A DNA stretch of 64,000 nucleotides from Physcomitrium patens (GCF_000002425.4 NC_037255.1:2797847-2861846), one strand, 5' to 3'; shown: positions 20,193-32,859, numbered from the stretch's first letter. The notes: generated from the letters alone by a model not told the origin. Numbers and translations: made by a program.

Positions 20193-20986
20193 TATGATTG
20201 CTCATTTTACTTATTCCAGAAGAAACCTCCCAGCATAAACCCATATAGGGGGATTCGAACATGGAGAATGACTCGTTGCTTAAGTGTTCACATTAGGGTC
20301 ACACAATCAATTACCTCCTGAATGTATTATCTCTATTTCTAATATCTGAATACACAAGAAAACTACAATCTCCTCCTTCACCTTATCGGTCTCTTCCTTA
20401 CAACAATTCAGTCATACCAATAACTGCTATTTCTACTAATATATTCACCCTCATAATCTCCAACTGTAATACTGCACCCTTATAGCTTTCAGCACACAAT
20501 TACCCTCGTTCCAATCACTGGAATTCTTCACACAGAACTGCCATTCACATTACAATATTTCACACAAACACAGACTCATTCTTTTTGCTAAACTACAATC
20601 AGATTTGAGCATTCAATCTTTCTTCTTCTCAAATAATACCAATCACCTTTCCATTCCATAATTCACTTCACAATATTCAGAAACTCTCAATCCTCTTATT
20701 CAAAGAAAATAACAAACAAAAGAAAAGAGGTAGCACCAAGCTTACTCCGGCTCACAACTCTCACAATCTGGCCCCTAGCTCAGTATTATCACAGTCTGGC
20801 CTTTTCTTCCCTTCTCCCATCCTCCTTATACTACCCCGAGATATCAACTCCTATACTACATATGATAACTACTTTTCTTGACTATTCATCCATTCTACCT
20901 GCTGAACGACCTTTTCAGCAGTTATCTATCCTTGTTTATACTATACACTAGGTATCTACATTCTGAAAATAACTACTTATTCTACA
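20193..20986 (-). repeat. C1 5' LTR
   Basis: Partner of 14598-15391 at the same length. The inner edge is followed on the minus strand by TTT and the primer-binding site. C2, C3 and solo C LTRs in this window are the same family. Confidence 0.92.
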
Positions 20987-21194
20987 GTTATGCATGAAAT
21001 TTCTACTTTAAGAATGTTGATAAGTTTGTAAGGATCTGTAATATTTATAAATCTATTTTGATTTCTATCAAGTATAGCATCCATGATTTTCTTTTTATTT
21101 CAAATAATTCAATAAATCTTTAAGTCAAATTAATAGAAGGTAGTCAATAACTTCTAATATCAAATAAATTTTTTTACAAAGAGAAATAATCTGC

Positions 21195-23015
21195 TATCAT
21201 ATTATATGAAGTCTTACTTAAAAATACACTAGACACTTGAATGTGAAAGGTAGAATGGAAATTATAACTACAAAATCTTAACTCTAATAGAATATTAAAT
21301 AAATTCTAATTAAATCTTAATAATGCTAAGCAAACTTTAATCAAATTTAAAATAAATCTTAAAGAAATTACAAAAGAGATAATAAGAAATCTTAAAGGAA
21401 TTCAAAAGAAATCCATAATAAATCTTAAAATAATCACTAATATATCTTAAATAAATCTCAATTAAATTCTAATTTAATTCTAATTAAAATCTTAATAGAC
21501 TTCAATCAAATCCTAGGCCAAATCTAAAATCCTAAGCCAAATTCTAAATCCTAAGAAAACTCTAAATCCTAAATCAAACACAAAATAAATCCTAAATCTT
21601 AAATCAAACCTTAAATAAATTGTAAATCCTAAATCAAATCCTAAATAAATCTTAAATCCTAAACCAAATCTTAAATAAATCCTAAATCCTAAATAAAATC
21701 TTAGAAAAATTTTAAACCCTAAATCAAACTCTAAACAAATCCTAAACCTTAAATCAAATTCTAAATAAATCCTAAATTCTAAACCAAATCCTAAATAAAC
21801 TCTAAATCCTAAATTAAATTCTCAACAAAATCTAAATCTTAAATCAAAATTTAATTAAATCCTAAATCTTAAATTAAATTCTAAAAAAATCATAAATTCT
21901 AAACTAAATCCTAGACAAATCCTAAACCTTAAATTAAATCTTAAACAAATTTTAAATTCTAAATCAAATTCAAAGGCAAATTAAAATCCTAATATCTTTT
22001 TAATAAACCATTGATCTTACTTAAAAATTTATACACCTCTCAACTTCTTAACTAAAAAAAATTATAAAAAATTTGAAGATAATTGCACTTATCAAATAGA
22101 AGAAAAATCCTAAAACTCGCTTGGATATTGGCTGGCTTCCTATTCCAATCTAAATATCAAACTTCTAATACCAATATCTCTTTTTCAAACCATTCAATTT
22201 TTTTCAAATTATATATATATATATATATACCAAATCAAGTCAATTATTCATATATACAAATTTCACTCCAATCCAATTTGTAAATTGCTAAAAATCTTAA
22301 AAAAACTAATTGTCCTTTAAATTCCAATTTTTGAGACCTCAACCTACTTAAAATTCAATAACCTTCAATTTAACTACTTTATCAAGCTCAAAATTATAGC
22401 ATATACTTCAAACAACTATCTTTATAAGTTCTTAAAATTTGAATTATAGATCTATTACCAAACTTACAAAATTCTCTAAAACATAATACCCTTTTTATTT
22501 CATAAATTCTAAAATCACCCAAAAAAATTGTGACTTTCTAAAGCTCTTACAAAGTCATCACATACTTAAATCACTAAAAATTAATTTCTAAAAAAATCTT
22601 ATCTAGCTTTCTCTCAAATCTCATTCTTTGATTTACAAAAGAATCCCATAGTTGCCGTAGGTGCTTGATTTTGTGCCTCAGGATCTAATTTTGATCTAAG
22701 TTGATATGTAGTTCTCTTCAAGTATCAAATTTGGCCCTTTTGAGTTAGTTTTTGCTAAAATCAACTCTTAACTTCTTCCTATATATGCTTATATATTTTT
22801 TTATTCTAATCTATATTTTTTTGACTTATTTATGGGCTTACAAAATAAATAGAAGCTTACTTTGTAAAAAGATAGCATTTACACCTTTAATTTTATTTAT
22901 TTTTTAACTATTTTCTATTTTCTAAGATAATTTTTTATAATATTTGAAGTAATATTTTCTATAATATAATAATTTCTTCATTTTTTTCATCTATTAATCA
23001 TGTTATATTATAACA
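21195..23015 (-). repeat. B4 3' LTR with internal minisatellite
   Basis: The outer edge TATCATATTATATGAAGTCTTAC corresponds to the B3 LTR end (reverse complement GTCGTATTACGTGAAGCCTTGC). The inner edge CATGTTATATTATAACA corresponds to the B LTR start. Clear inverted matches to B3 are 22640-22780 versus 24840-24950 and AAAATAAATAGAAGCT near 22849. A (TA)n run lies at 22209-22229. Confidence 0.72.
21500..21980. repeat. 30-bp minisatellite array inside the B4 LTR
   Basis: At least 15 imperfect units with a 30-bp period are visible, consensus about AAACAAATCCTAAATCCTAAATCAAATCCT. The unit is itself built from a CCTAAAT-like submotif. The period is most regular from about 21690 to 21975. A short related array (25-bp period, opposite orientation) is in the B3 LTR. 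Confidence 0.85.
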
Positions 23016-24574
23016 TCTACTCTTTCTAAATCTATATATCTTTTGGCATATATCAATGATTCTTCAATACGTCGATATAAAGTATTCTTTGTCTTAGTCA
23101 AATTCTTGATCTTCAATTTTTTCTTCTTCTTTCATCTCAATATCTTGTAATGAATTTTGTTCTTTATCAAAACTAATGTGTTCATCTCTTTGTTTAAATA
23201 ACTTGATTTACTTATCTACTTTAGGTAACTTTAATTCTATACCATCAAATTCTTATAACAAAAATATTCTATTATTGTATACTTATTTGAAAATATAAGG
23301 CCCAAACCATCTCCTTATAAATTTATTTGCCATGCTATGTTGGTTGTTCAAACTACTATCATAAATTAACATCCAATCACCATTTTGAATTAGTTTTGGA
23401 TGCAATCAATGCTATTTATCAAACCTATCTTTGTTTTTTTCTCTTACCTCTTTTAACTTCTTTATAACTAACTCAATGTCTTTGGATCTTCTTTCAAGTT
23501 GTCAAATTTGTAATCCTAATAATTCTTTTCTTATTAAACTGTCTTTTCATAATAATACATTCCATATTAATACAACTTTGACATCATCAATTTTTGTCCA
23601 TATATCAATTTTGTTGGCATGTATCTAATATTTATACTATGAGTTGTACAATCTACCCATAATGCAAATTTTAATAATTTAGGCAAATCACCTATCTAGC
23701 TTTTGCATACTTTAATCAATGCTTTAATAATTGGAGAGTGCCTATGTTCATTCTTGTCATTTTCTTCTGGATTGTATGTAGTTGTTAATACAAGTTTAAT
23801 GTCCATGCTCTCAAATAATTCTTGTACTTCATTTTCATCTAATTTCTTTTTATATATAGTGATTTTTCTAATACAACCATACCTACAAATAATTTCTTCT
23901 AATATAAACCAACATATTTCTTCCATAGTTTTTATTCAAAGCACTTTTTCCTCTACTTGATTTATCAAATCTTTTCAAGCAAGTACAAAATATTTTTTTT
24001 GTTCTAATCCCATTGACATTGCAACTAAATCAACCACCCATTTGTAGTGAATTACTAACATGTATGTTGGATAGAATCCATCTTGATGATGAATGCTTGA
24101 ATATATTTGATAAGTCTCAAAAGATCCTATACAATCCACCAGATCCTTATATATGCCCTTTCACCAATATTTTCTTTTACTTTTATAAATATTCTCCAAA
24201 TATCTTAATATCCGGTCAACCAACTTTCATAAAATTCTTTAATGATATTTTCCTGAGTGCCATAGTTACATATAATTCATTGTGGCATTCTACCTCTTTG
24301 CTTTGGATGCTTCCATAAAAATCCATCTACAAAAAAATATCCATAGGCCTTCTTCCAAATTCTTTTAAACTAATAATCTATCCAATCTTCTTATCGTTTT
24401 AATGTATTTAAGTACTTTTTTATTTACAACCATTCACCATCATATAATTCTTTTGAGATTAGTTCAAGTAATATAGTCAAATATAATCCATTCTTTCTTG
24501 CACACAAAGTCAAATAAAAGTCGGTATCAATATTTTCTTCATCATCAACCATATTATCTTTATTATCATATTAT
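23016..24574 (-). pseudogene. B4 integrase remains
   Basis: Minus-strand similarity to the B1/B2 integrase is clear, for example ICRYGCIRKIT, NEVQELFESMDIKLVLTTTYNPE and HSPIIKALIKVCKS in 23696-23926. Upstream sequence corresponds to the RNase H/integrase linker (acidic DEMVEDIDD region) up to 24574. It is decayed. Confidence 0.8.
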
Positions 24575-25311
24575 TGTCATGTAATAATACAACTGTATGA
24601 TAAAAAATAAAAAATATAGATATTATAGAAGATCTTAGTATGAAGATATGGTAGAAAAATAAAAATAAATAATAGGAAGGTAATAAAAGGTTTAGTCTTA
24701 ATATTATCTTTTAAAGAAGGAGCTTCTATTTATTTTATAGAAACATAAATGATTCAAATCAAAGTAACTGATGTAATTTGTTGATATAGATATGTTTTTT
24801 AAAAATTTATTAATAGATATAAATAAAAATTACCTCAAATTACCAAATATTGATACCTAGAGAGGATCAATTGTCAACTTGGATCAAAATTAGATCTTAA
24901 GACATAAAACTACATACCTATGGCAACTCCAGAATTCTTTGGTAGATTAAAAAGTAGAATTTGAGAGAAAATTAAAAAAAATATTTTTAAGTATTGATTT
25001 ACATCAATCAAGTTAATATTTAATTTTTGGAAGATTTTCAAAATTACTGATATTCTTGGTTGGATTAGAATTTGAAAAATAAAATTATGTTTACAAAATT
25101 GAAGGTTTCTTGAGTTTTGTAATATGTGTATAGATGAATTTTGGGCAGTGTGTTGGTGTTTTAGTTGTTTATGTGTATAAAGATTTTGAAGTTAATCAGA
25201 TAGTTAGAACAAAGTGTGTGAAGGTTTTTGTGCGTTGAGGTCTCAAAAATTGAAATTTGAGGGTCAGTGAGTATTTTTAAGATCTCTAGCAATCTATTGA
25301 TTGGATTGAAG

Positions 25312-25346
<35 letters not shown>

Positions 25347-26057
25347 TAGAGACTAGACTTGATTTTTCATAGTTTAAGTATATTTTGGAGGCAATTCAAT
25401 AGTTCAAGAAGGAAATATTGGTATTGGAAGTTCAATATTTAGATTAGAGTAAAAAGTCAACCAACACCTAAGTAGAATTCAGAATTGATCTTCTATTTGG
25501 TAAGTTTGATCTTCTTCAAATTTTATATGCTTATTGCTAACTTAGTTGTTAAAAGGTATATAAAATCTTAAGCAAGATTAATGGTATAATTCATAGATAT
25601 TAAAGTTTTAAACTACCCTACGATTAAATTAATTTGATTAAGATTTGATTAAGATTTGATTTAGGATTTAGAAATCAGCTAGGATTTAGGATTTAGAAAT
25701 CAGCTAGGATTTAGGATTTAGAAATCAGCTAGGATTTAGGATTTGTTTAGGATTTAAGTAAATTTTGACTTAGGATTTAAATAAGGACTATTAAAATTTT
25801 AACTAAGATTAAAGTAAGATTGAAGATATATTTTGGGATTTATTTTAATACTTTCTTTGAATTTCTTTAGGATTTCTTCATGCTTCTTTTGTAATTTCTT
25901 TGAGTTTTCTTTAGATTGATTAAAGCTTAATTAGCATTTTTAAGATTTAATTGGAATTATTTAGGATTCTATTAGAATTAGAATCTTTTTATTTTTTTTT
26001 ACCTTCCATAGCCAAGTGCTTGATATATTATCAAGCAAGGCTTCACGTAATACGACA
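24575..26057 (+). repeat. B3 5' LTR
   Basis: It starts TGTCATGTAATAATAC and ends CACGTAATACGACA, the latter identical in form to the B1 LTR end. It contains a 32-base T run (25314-25345) and a 25-bp triplicate at 25660-25745. The 3' edge is firm because the primer-binding site follows. Confidence 0.78.
25660..25745 (+). repeat. 25-bp tandem triplicate in the B3 LTR
   Basis: Three near-identical units of AAATCAGCTAGGATTTAGG plus ATTTAG at 25672, 25697 and 25722. The GGATTTAGGATTT core is the reverse complement of the core in the B4 minisatellite, so both LTRs carry versions of one array. Confidence 0.85.
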
Positions 26058-26061
26058 TAAG

Positions 26062-26079
26062 TGGTAAATCCAACATGAA
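26062..26079 (+). promoter_or_regulatory. B3 primer-binding site remnant
   Basis: TGGTAAATCCAACATGAA lies four bases after the LTR. It corresponds to the B1 site TGGTGAACCCGACGTGAA with transitions. Confidence 0.7.
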
Positions 26080-26289
26080 AGCTTGAAGTGATAGGTATTG
26101 GAGTTTAATTATTTTTATTTCTATTTAATAGAGAATAAGAGTAAGAATTTTGAAGAAGTTATGGGAGGAGCTTCAAGTAGAGCATCTAGTAGAGTTTCTC
26201 TTAAAAGATAAGGTATATACATAGATCCAATAATTGCAAGTATATTTCAAGCTTTTTCTATTAACTATCTAACAACAACAAAGTAACAA

Positions 26290-29270
26290 TGGCAAAGAAG
26301 CTTTGGCAACCAATTGTTGCTTGTAATTACAAGCAATAATCAATAAAATTGACCAATTCGACGAAAGGAATATTTCAAATTATTTAAGATGTTATGTATA
26401 AGAAATAGAATTAAATTGAGTTTTTGAAAAGAAGATGATTGAATTATTTAGACTTCTCTCAATATTGGAAATAAGAAAATATATTACATGAATTATGAAG
26501 AACTATAGAAATTTATGGAAGAACTTTTTATATACATTTAAAGACAAATATTTCTTAGATGGCATGTGAGTATAAATTTCACTCCTCAATCCAAATTACA
26601 AGATGGCTTCAATTAAGAGTTGCTTGTAATAGGTGGTATGAAGTAGAAGGAACAAACAACAAGAACTAAAGAAGAATAACACAAAACAAGTGAAACAAGT
26701 GCAATCAAGCAATTGTACACTACAAAACGAGTCACAGTCTGTTCATTGGATCGTCACCCAATAAAAAGTAAAGAATAAAAGTAAAAATTATATTTTTATA
26801 AAGTTAATTTTTTAAAATTTTTAATGATGTAAAAAACATATGAATCCGAGTTACTATGAGTAAGTTATGAAAGATTGAAAATAATAAGTAACAAATGGAA
26901 AATTAAGTGAAAAATATTTTACCTCAAGGATAACTTGTTAATAGATCAAGGATTCGAACCTCACCAAGGCTCACATGTAGTGTATATGGGTTGCCTAAAG
27001 ATGCCTTGAGGCCTTAGTCTTATCTTCCTACCTACATCCAAGGTGCTACAACCCATCTGGGACTTGTGCACCTCCCTTCTTATAAGGACTATACTAGCTG
27101 CTCGTCCTCCTATTTTTTACTAGTATAATTAATATTTTTGCATTTTTGACCTCACCATGGTGTTCAAAAATACTTAATTAGTCAAGAAACATCGTATGGC
27201 CTTCAAATCTTGCTCCATTTCTTCATAATGGCTCTCCAAGTGGTAAAAGTTAATTTTATCAAGGTCTTGAAAATTATCCTAAAAATTCATAGAAAATTCT
27301 AAATAAATTCCAAATAAATTCTAAAAATTTCTATAATATTTTTATAATTCTAATATCCATTTAAAGATATGATTTCCTATATTAATGATTTTTTATAGAG
27401 ATAAAAATCAATTTTAATTTAATAAAAATTCTAAATAATTTCTAAATAAATTCTATAGGAATTTAAGGATATAATTTCATATATTATCGATTTTTTATAG
27501 TAATGGAATCGATTTAAATCTATTATAAATTCTACTTTCTATATAAATAACTAAAAAGACATGAGGTTCTTTCTCATGCTTCTTTTAATTACTAACTAAC
27601 ATTTATAGTTTTTGTATAAGTAATACATATAGATATAAAATCAATATAAATATTTATTTTATTAACTAATATTTATTCCTCAATAATAATTAAAAATACT
27701 GAACCGACTAAAATAATTACCTCCAAGACTTACTAAGACTCCATTTCTTCTCCACTAATACTATTCTTCTTTCTTTAACATCTTCTAAGCACATCTTTAT
27801 CTAATAATTGTAATTTTGGCACTTTACATATATTCTTTTGTCCTAAAACAACTAATGAGTCAATATGATGACTTACAGGGTATTAATTGTATTATTAAGA
27901 AATTATTTTTGAAATGAATTAAGCAGTATAACAAGAATTTACAAGCAACAAAATTATAGAAGGATTTTGAAAGATTATATTTTTAATTATCAAAAGTAGT
28001 AAAATTAACATTAAAGCCAAACAAGATTGAATTGTTTTTTCAAGCTTCCGATAGAGAATCACAAAAAAAATTTAGAATTCTTACTTAAAGATGAAAAAGA
28101 TAAAGCATTGACAATAAAGTGAAAAAAATGTTGAAGATGCTATGGATTTGCTTGCAAAATGAGAGAGAAAGAAGGACATGGTTAATATTTGGGAGTAGTA
28201 CAAGCATTTAAAACTCAAGTATATACAATACGACCAAAGATGCCTATTATTCAATCTTCAATATCTACATCTAAGAAAAAAGATTTAGAAGTTGAAGAAA
28301 TTATACATGGTATGTAAAAACTTCAAATCAAATTAGTAAGATTTGAAGAAAAGACTTCTACAATCAATTTGAAAGCTATTTATAAATAAGAGTATATACA
28401 AAGATACATTTGGTATCATGATATTTTTTATACTAGAAAGGATTGCAATAAATTTGATAATATAATACAACAAGGAGTTATTTTTTGAAAAGATGGAAAG
28501 GTGGCATCAAAGGATATACGAGACTTCTTTCAAACTAATTTTGATAAGGAAAGTATGAAAGCATTGATTCAAGATTATTTAGTAGCATATACAGTAACAA
28601 CATGAAAAATTGCAAGTTATAGTGCTAGAGTAAATAATGACTTTGATGGAAGTATAGAGACAAGTGAATTATGGACTTTGACTATTTTTACAATGCAAAA
28701 AGAAAGATGCTTTAGAAAGCATTATTAAAAATTGCAACTATAATATAAGGTATAATAGGTTGAGAAGATCCTATAGAAGCTCTTTTGATACATGCATATA
28801 TTGTCAAGAGTCAATATGAAGCCTTAATAGAAGAAAAGAAAAGAAAAAATCTTGAAAATTTAAGAAAAGAAAATTCTTTTGAGAAGCAGATTTGAGGAGA
28901 CAAAGTTCATGAGGCAGCTTCACAAGAATTAGCTACAAAAGATACTTCAATGATATTAGAAGAAAAAGCAAAAGAGATAAAAGATAAAAGAAAAATAATA
29001 GCTTATAAATTACTCTTTAATATTGAAGTAGCAATAGATTTGAAAAAAATGTTGGAAGAATGTGTATCAAATGCTAAGATAGAATTTATGTTAAAAGAGA
29101 TTTTAAGAATTGTAAAGAAGGAGTTTGATGATGTTATTATTAATAGTTTTAAAAAAAAGAGATAATTAATAGAAGATGTTGGAATGAATCACACTATTGA
29201 TGCAAGAATATATAAGGATAAAGAAGAAATTGATAATGATTACAAGTAATCAACAAATGAAAGAAATGAT
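26290..29270 (+). pseudogene. B3 gag remains, split by insertion E
   Basis: Segments homologous to B1 gag lie at 26290-26564 (LVATKALQ..NKIDQFD-like start) and 27878-29270 (E..F..L..VEKLTL-like, ...RKDCN, NFDKESMKALIQDYL, EKAKEIKDKRKIIAYKLLFNIE). It is AT-shifted and decayed. Confidence 0.78.
26565..27877. mobile_element. E: 1.3-kb LTR-like insertion in B3 gag
   Basis: A block absent from B1/B2 gag, bounded by TGTGAG...CTTACA, with imperfect flanking duplication TGGCA/GGGTA. It has no coding potential. A less AT-rich core (about 26935-27115) contains GGTTCGAATCC on the minus strand, a good RNA polymerase III B-box. Best read as a solo LTR of an unlisted family; a tRNA-derived SINE cannot be excluded. 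Confidence 0.6.
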
Positions 29271-29339
29271 TATAATCAACGAGTATATTTTGAAGATTAT
29301 AATGATAAAGAAATAGAAGCTTCAAGCCATTATATTTAA

Positions 29340-31255
29340 AAGTATTAGACAAGGGCAACTACAGAGATATTGGTAAAGGTGGGAGATATAGAAGAATAGA
29401 TTGTTGCTTTAATTGACCATGGTTCTAAGATAAATCTTATGTTCAAGGATCTTTATAAGAAGCGGAGATGGCTAATTAATATGGATCATGGATGGATAAT
29501 AGGAGCAACTAATAATATATGAAGTAAATTCTATGGAGCTTATCTAATTATTAAAATTTGATTTGGAGATGTTGTAATAGAATAACATTTCTTTATTTAA
29601 GATATGATATTGTTTCTAATGATTTTGGGACATCTTTTTATTATGGCGATACAAATAGAAATAAAAGTTCTTGATGATGGTTTAGCTTATACATGGATAT
29701 ATAATGAAGATAGAAATATAATAGTATAATTTTTGACTATATCTCCTAATCTTTATGAAAATTGAGATAGATTGAGAGATAAACCATTGCTAACAATTAT
29801 TGAAGGATTTAAGGATTTTAGAGAAGTACCATTGTAAAGTGAGATTATAGAAGTACAATAAAAGAGGTATTCTTGCAAAAAAAGATAAATATTTTGTCTT
29901 TAGACCTCATGAAATAGAATGAGTAGATCCTAATATTATTATTCCTATGATTATCTTCACAATACTACATGTACTTTAGAACTTAAGGCCAATTTCCATG
30001 CCAAAGACACATTTACCTAAATTGGTGGAGTTATTGAAAGAAAAGATGCAAATAAAGTTTTTAGAGTCTTCTTTTGCTCCATATTCCAATCATTGATTTA
30101 TAGTACCTAAAAAAATGGATCATTCTATTTTATCCAAGATATACAGCCGATAAATGTAGTAACTATTAGAAATACATATATAAGACCTTTAATAGATGAA
30201 TTTATAGAAGCATTTGTAGGAAGAGTGATTTATTTGATGAGTGATTTATATTGGAGCTATGATCAATTTAAATTTGCATATGAAAGTAGAAATTTAATAA
30301 TAATAAAAATACTACTTGTACTACTTAAAATATGTATTCTTTCACAAGTTGCTACTGATTTAGTTGCATATATGATGAATGGGATGAATAATATATTGAG
30401 AGATTTTATTTTTAAAAAAACTATATATTTTTTAGATGATGTTTTAATCAAAGGATAAAAGAAGAAAAAAAAGATGAGACTTTAGATGAGATGGGGTATT
30501 GCAAGTATATTGTTGACCATATACAAGATTGTGAAAAGATTTTAACTCAACTTGAAGAAGTTCATCTTACTTTTTTAGAAGAAAAATCTACATTTGGATT
30601 ATAAGTTATTATTTTTAGATATTTATGTAGATTTTATAGGAGGAAATTAGATCCAAATAAAGTTGATGCAAGTGAAAGGATGAAGGATATATGTAATTTG
30701 TTAAAAAAAGTATATAGGTTTTTAGGAGCTTGCATATTTTTATCATAAATGGATTCTTTATTATACTTATAAAGCAGATCTATTATATAAATTATCACAT
30801 AAGGATTGTTAATTTAAATAAAAAAAACATATTGAAGCAATACAAATGCTAAAAATTTTATTGTTGATACCTCTAATTTTAAGAAGAATTAATCATGAAT
30901 GCAATAGGCAAGTAATACTTACTATAGATACTAATTCTATTAATATTGGATGGATTGTGGATCAAAATGATTCAAAAGGGAGTATTTTTGTAATTTGATT
31001 TAGAGCTAAAGTTTTGAAGACTCATCAACATGTATATTTTGAAGTCAAAAGAGAACTATGGAGAGTTGTTTCAGCTATAAAAGTTGAAAAAGATTATTTG
31101 ATTGGAGTACTAGTAGTAATTGAAATAGATTATTTACCATTGCCTGAAACAATTAATAATTGTTCAACACTAAATTTTACAATATTAAAGTGAATTACTT
31201 ATATCAAATCATTAAATCTAGAATTTAGGCATGTTGTTGGAAAGAACAATTTGAT
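29340..31255 (+). pseudogene. B3 protease, RT and RNase H remains
   Basis: Protease is at 29340-29730 (DHGSKINLMF, the same D-H-G-S form as B1 and B2). RT is at 29880-30760 (MNGMNNILRDFI, YFLDDVLIKG). RNase H is at 30830-31255 (TIDTNSINIGW, VKRELW-like, FRHVVGKNNL). It is decayed with many breaks. Confidence 0.8.
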
Positions 31256-31259
31256 AGTG

Positions 31260-31490
31260 GTGTCATCATGTAATACAACTACACAGTAAAAATATAATTA
31301 AAATTAAAATTTTAATTAATATTTAATTATCTTGATTTAATAATAATTCAAGATATTTAAAAAAGGATTTTATAAAAGCTTTTTAATTTATTTTTTATCT
31401 TAATAGTTAGTAGGTTAAAGGTTAGTTAGTATATTTTCTTTATAGGCTATAGAGACTCTTTTACTACCTCAGAAAGACCATAAATTTATT
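31260..31490 (+). other. LTR-like AT-rich fragment
   Basis: Directly after the B3 break the sequence reads TGTCATCATGTAATACAACTACAC. This resembles the B3 LTR start for about 40 bp and then departs from it. It may be the truncated start of a 3' LTR or of another element. No gene is seen. Confidence 0.4.
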
Positions 31491-32859
31491 AAAAAAATAT
31501 ATTATCTCAAGGGATTAAGTTGAAACCCATGAAAAAGAAGAGAGCCTTGAGAATCACTACCAATATAGAACCGTATGATATTTTAAAAGATTTGGATGCA
31601 ATTTAGCCTTCTATTACAATGAAGCAACTTTTGGCAATAGCTTAGGAATGTCATTCTACATTGAATTCCTCATTAATAAGATGTGGATTCCATAATAGAA
31701 AAATTTGTAAAATTATTTTAAATTCCAATCTGGCAGCACCAACTATTGATGTATCTATCGATGATGTTTTTATTTTTAGAGTCTAAGTAGATGGTGGCTC
31801 TAGTGTGAATCTAATAAAAATTGATATAATAGAGGACTTGGACTCAAAAAAATTATTCTCCACAACATTGGTATTAAAAATGATAGATCATAGTTGGATG
31901 AAACAAATAGGTATCTTTTGCAGTATTGACACTGCAATTCTTGAAATCATATACAAGATTGATTATATTCTTTTTCAATTACAGAGTTCTATATTATCTT
32001 ATCCAATCTTATTGGGTCGATTGTGGCTATATTAAGCCAAAGCTAGGAATAATTGAAATCGATGTTGTTCTGTAATTGCTTATAATATGTAAAAATAAGT
32101 TAGGGCATATAATAAGTTTATAAGTCTTGGTGTATGTTAAAATGGTTAATAGATTAATTTAGAGAGAGTGGATATTAAAAACTTTATTTTGAGTTTTATC
32201 TGTTTTGATTATAGCATTTAAAAAAATTATATGACCTAAATATTTAGTATGAAGCCTTGAAAGGAGATTAGAGGCTAAAGAAGAAAATTTTAACTAATAG
32301 GAGGTTAATTGAGAGGGATGAAAGGAAGGTATGGTCGAATGAAGGCAAAGAATGGGAAACTTCATCCCTATTGGTCGAATACCATGCTCAATGGGCTTAG
32401 AGGAGGCTGCGTGCAACCTTAATAAGGGTTTTGGCAACTTTAAAGAAGGCATTCAAAAATTAAAAGATAAGATTATAAATTTTAGTATTTAGACTAAAAT
32501 TTGTATACAAAAATTAGAAGATTTGAAGTTTGGATAAAGAAATTATAGCCGTTTGAAGTTAAGGTATTAATTTAAGATATATTATTACTATTTTGAGGAT
32601 TTGAAAAGTTCTTTGGTAACTTTTGAAAATTGGAAGGTACGGCTACAATGATGATTTCAAGATCTACATCTTTTATGAAGGAATTGTTACTTTTAGAGTT
32701 TGTATGAAGGAATTATAGGGAGTTGAAGATGGCATTTTCAAATCAAAGATAATAAGTGAACAGTTTTATTTATAATAATGGTTGGAACCATAATTTGAGT
32801 TTTCAGGCAAAATTTTGGTTCAAATTTTTTGGAGAATGTAATATTTTATGTTAAGAAGC

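Larger units (their letters stand above)
14598..20986 (-). mobile_element. C1: Ty3/gypsy element with Asp-type primer, most of pol lost
   Basis: A 6.4-kb element on the minus strand inside A3. It has paired 794-bp LTRs, flanking duplication ATTAT/GTTAT (14593-14597 and 20987-20991, one transition), a primer-binding site, gag with four zinc knuckles, protease and the RT N-terminus. The rest of RT, RNase H and integrase are absent, and a coiled-coil frame and a purine-rich tract lead into the 3' LTR. LTR divergence is about 6% by eye. It is broken and would depend on other copies. Gag, protease and the Asp-type primer point to the plant Athila/Tat-like side of Ty3/gypsy. Confidence 0.88.
9866..21194 (-). 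mobile_element. A3: old AT-rich chromovirus copy, interrupted by C1
   Basis: This is a decayed member of the A1 subfamily on the minus strand. In minus order it has a gag N-terminus (20987-21194, weakly recognisable), C1 inserted at 14598-20986, then gag, protease, RT, RNase H, integrase, chromodomain, extra gene and 3' LTR (9866-10389). The 5' LTR is missing, cut off at the junction with B4 at 21195. Many breaks are present and base composition has moved strongly to AT, so it is much older than A2 and C1. Confidence 0.82.
21195..24574 (-). mobile_element. B4: 3' half of an old B-family element
   Basis: AT-rich remnant on the minus strand with integrase (23016-24574) and a 1.8-kb 3' LTR (21195-23015). 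It stops in pol at the RNase H/integrase boundary, exactly where the 5' LTR of B3 begins on the opposite strand. Many breaks are present. Its LTR is an inverted homologue of the B3 5' LTR and a longer variant of the B1/B2 LTR. Confidence 0.78.
24575..31259 (+). mobile_element. B3: 5' part of an old B-family element
   Basis: AT-rich copy on + with 5' LTR, primer-binding site, gag (interrupted by insertion E), protease, RT and RNase H. Integrase is absent. Pol stops near 31259 within about 15 bp of the corresponding point where B4 starts, so the two halves together cover one pol. Many breaks are present. Confidence 0.8.

Noticed and set aside
21690-21975. CCTAAAT-like repeats as an interstitial telomere
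   Set aside because: The real period is 30 bp and lies inside an LTR; true CCCTAAA tandem units are not present.
26935-26975. tRNA gene suggested by GGTTCGAATCC
   Set aside because: No acceptor stem, anticodon arm or clear A-box in the right place; only a B-box-like motif.
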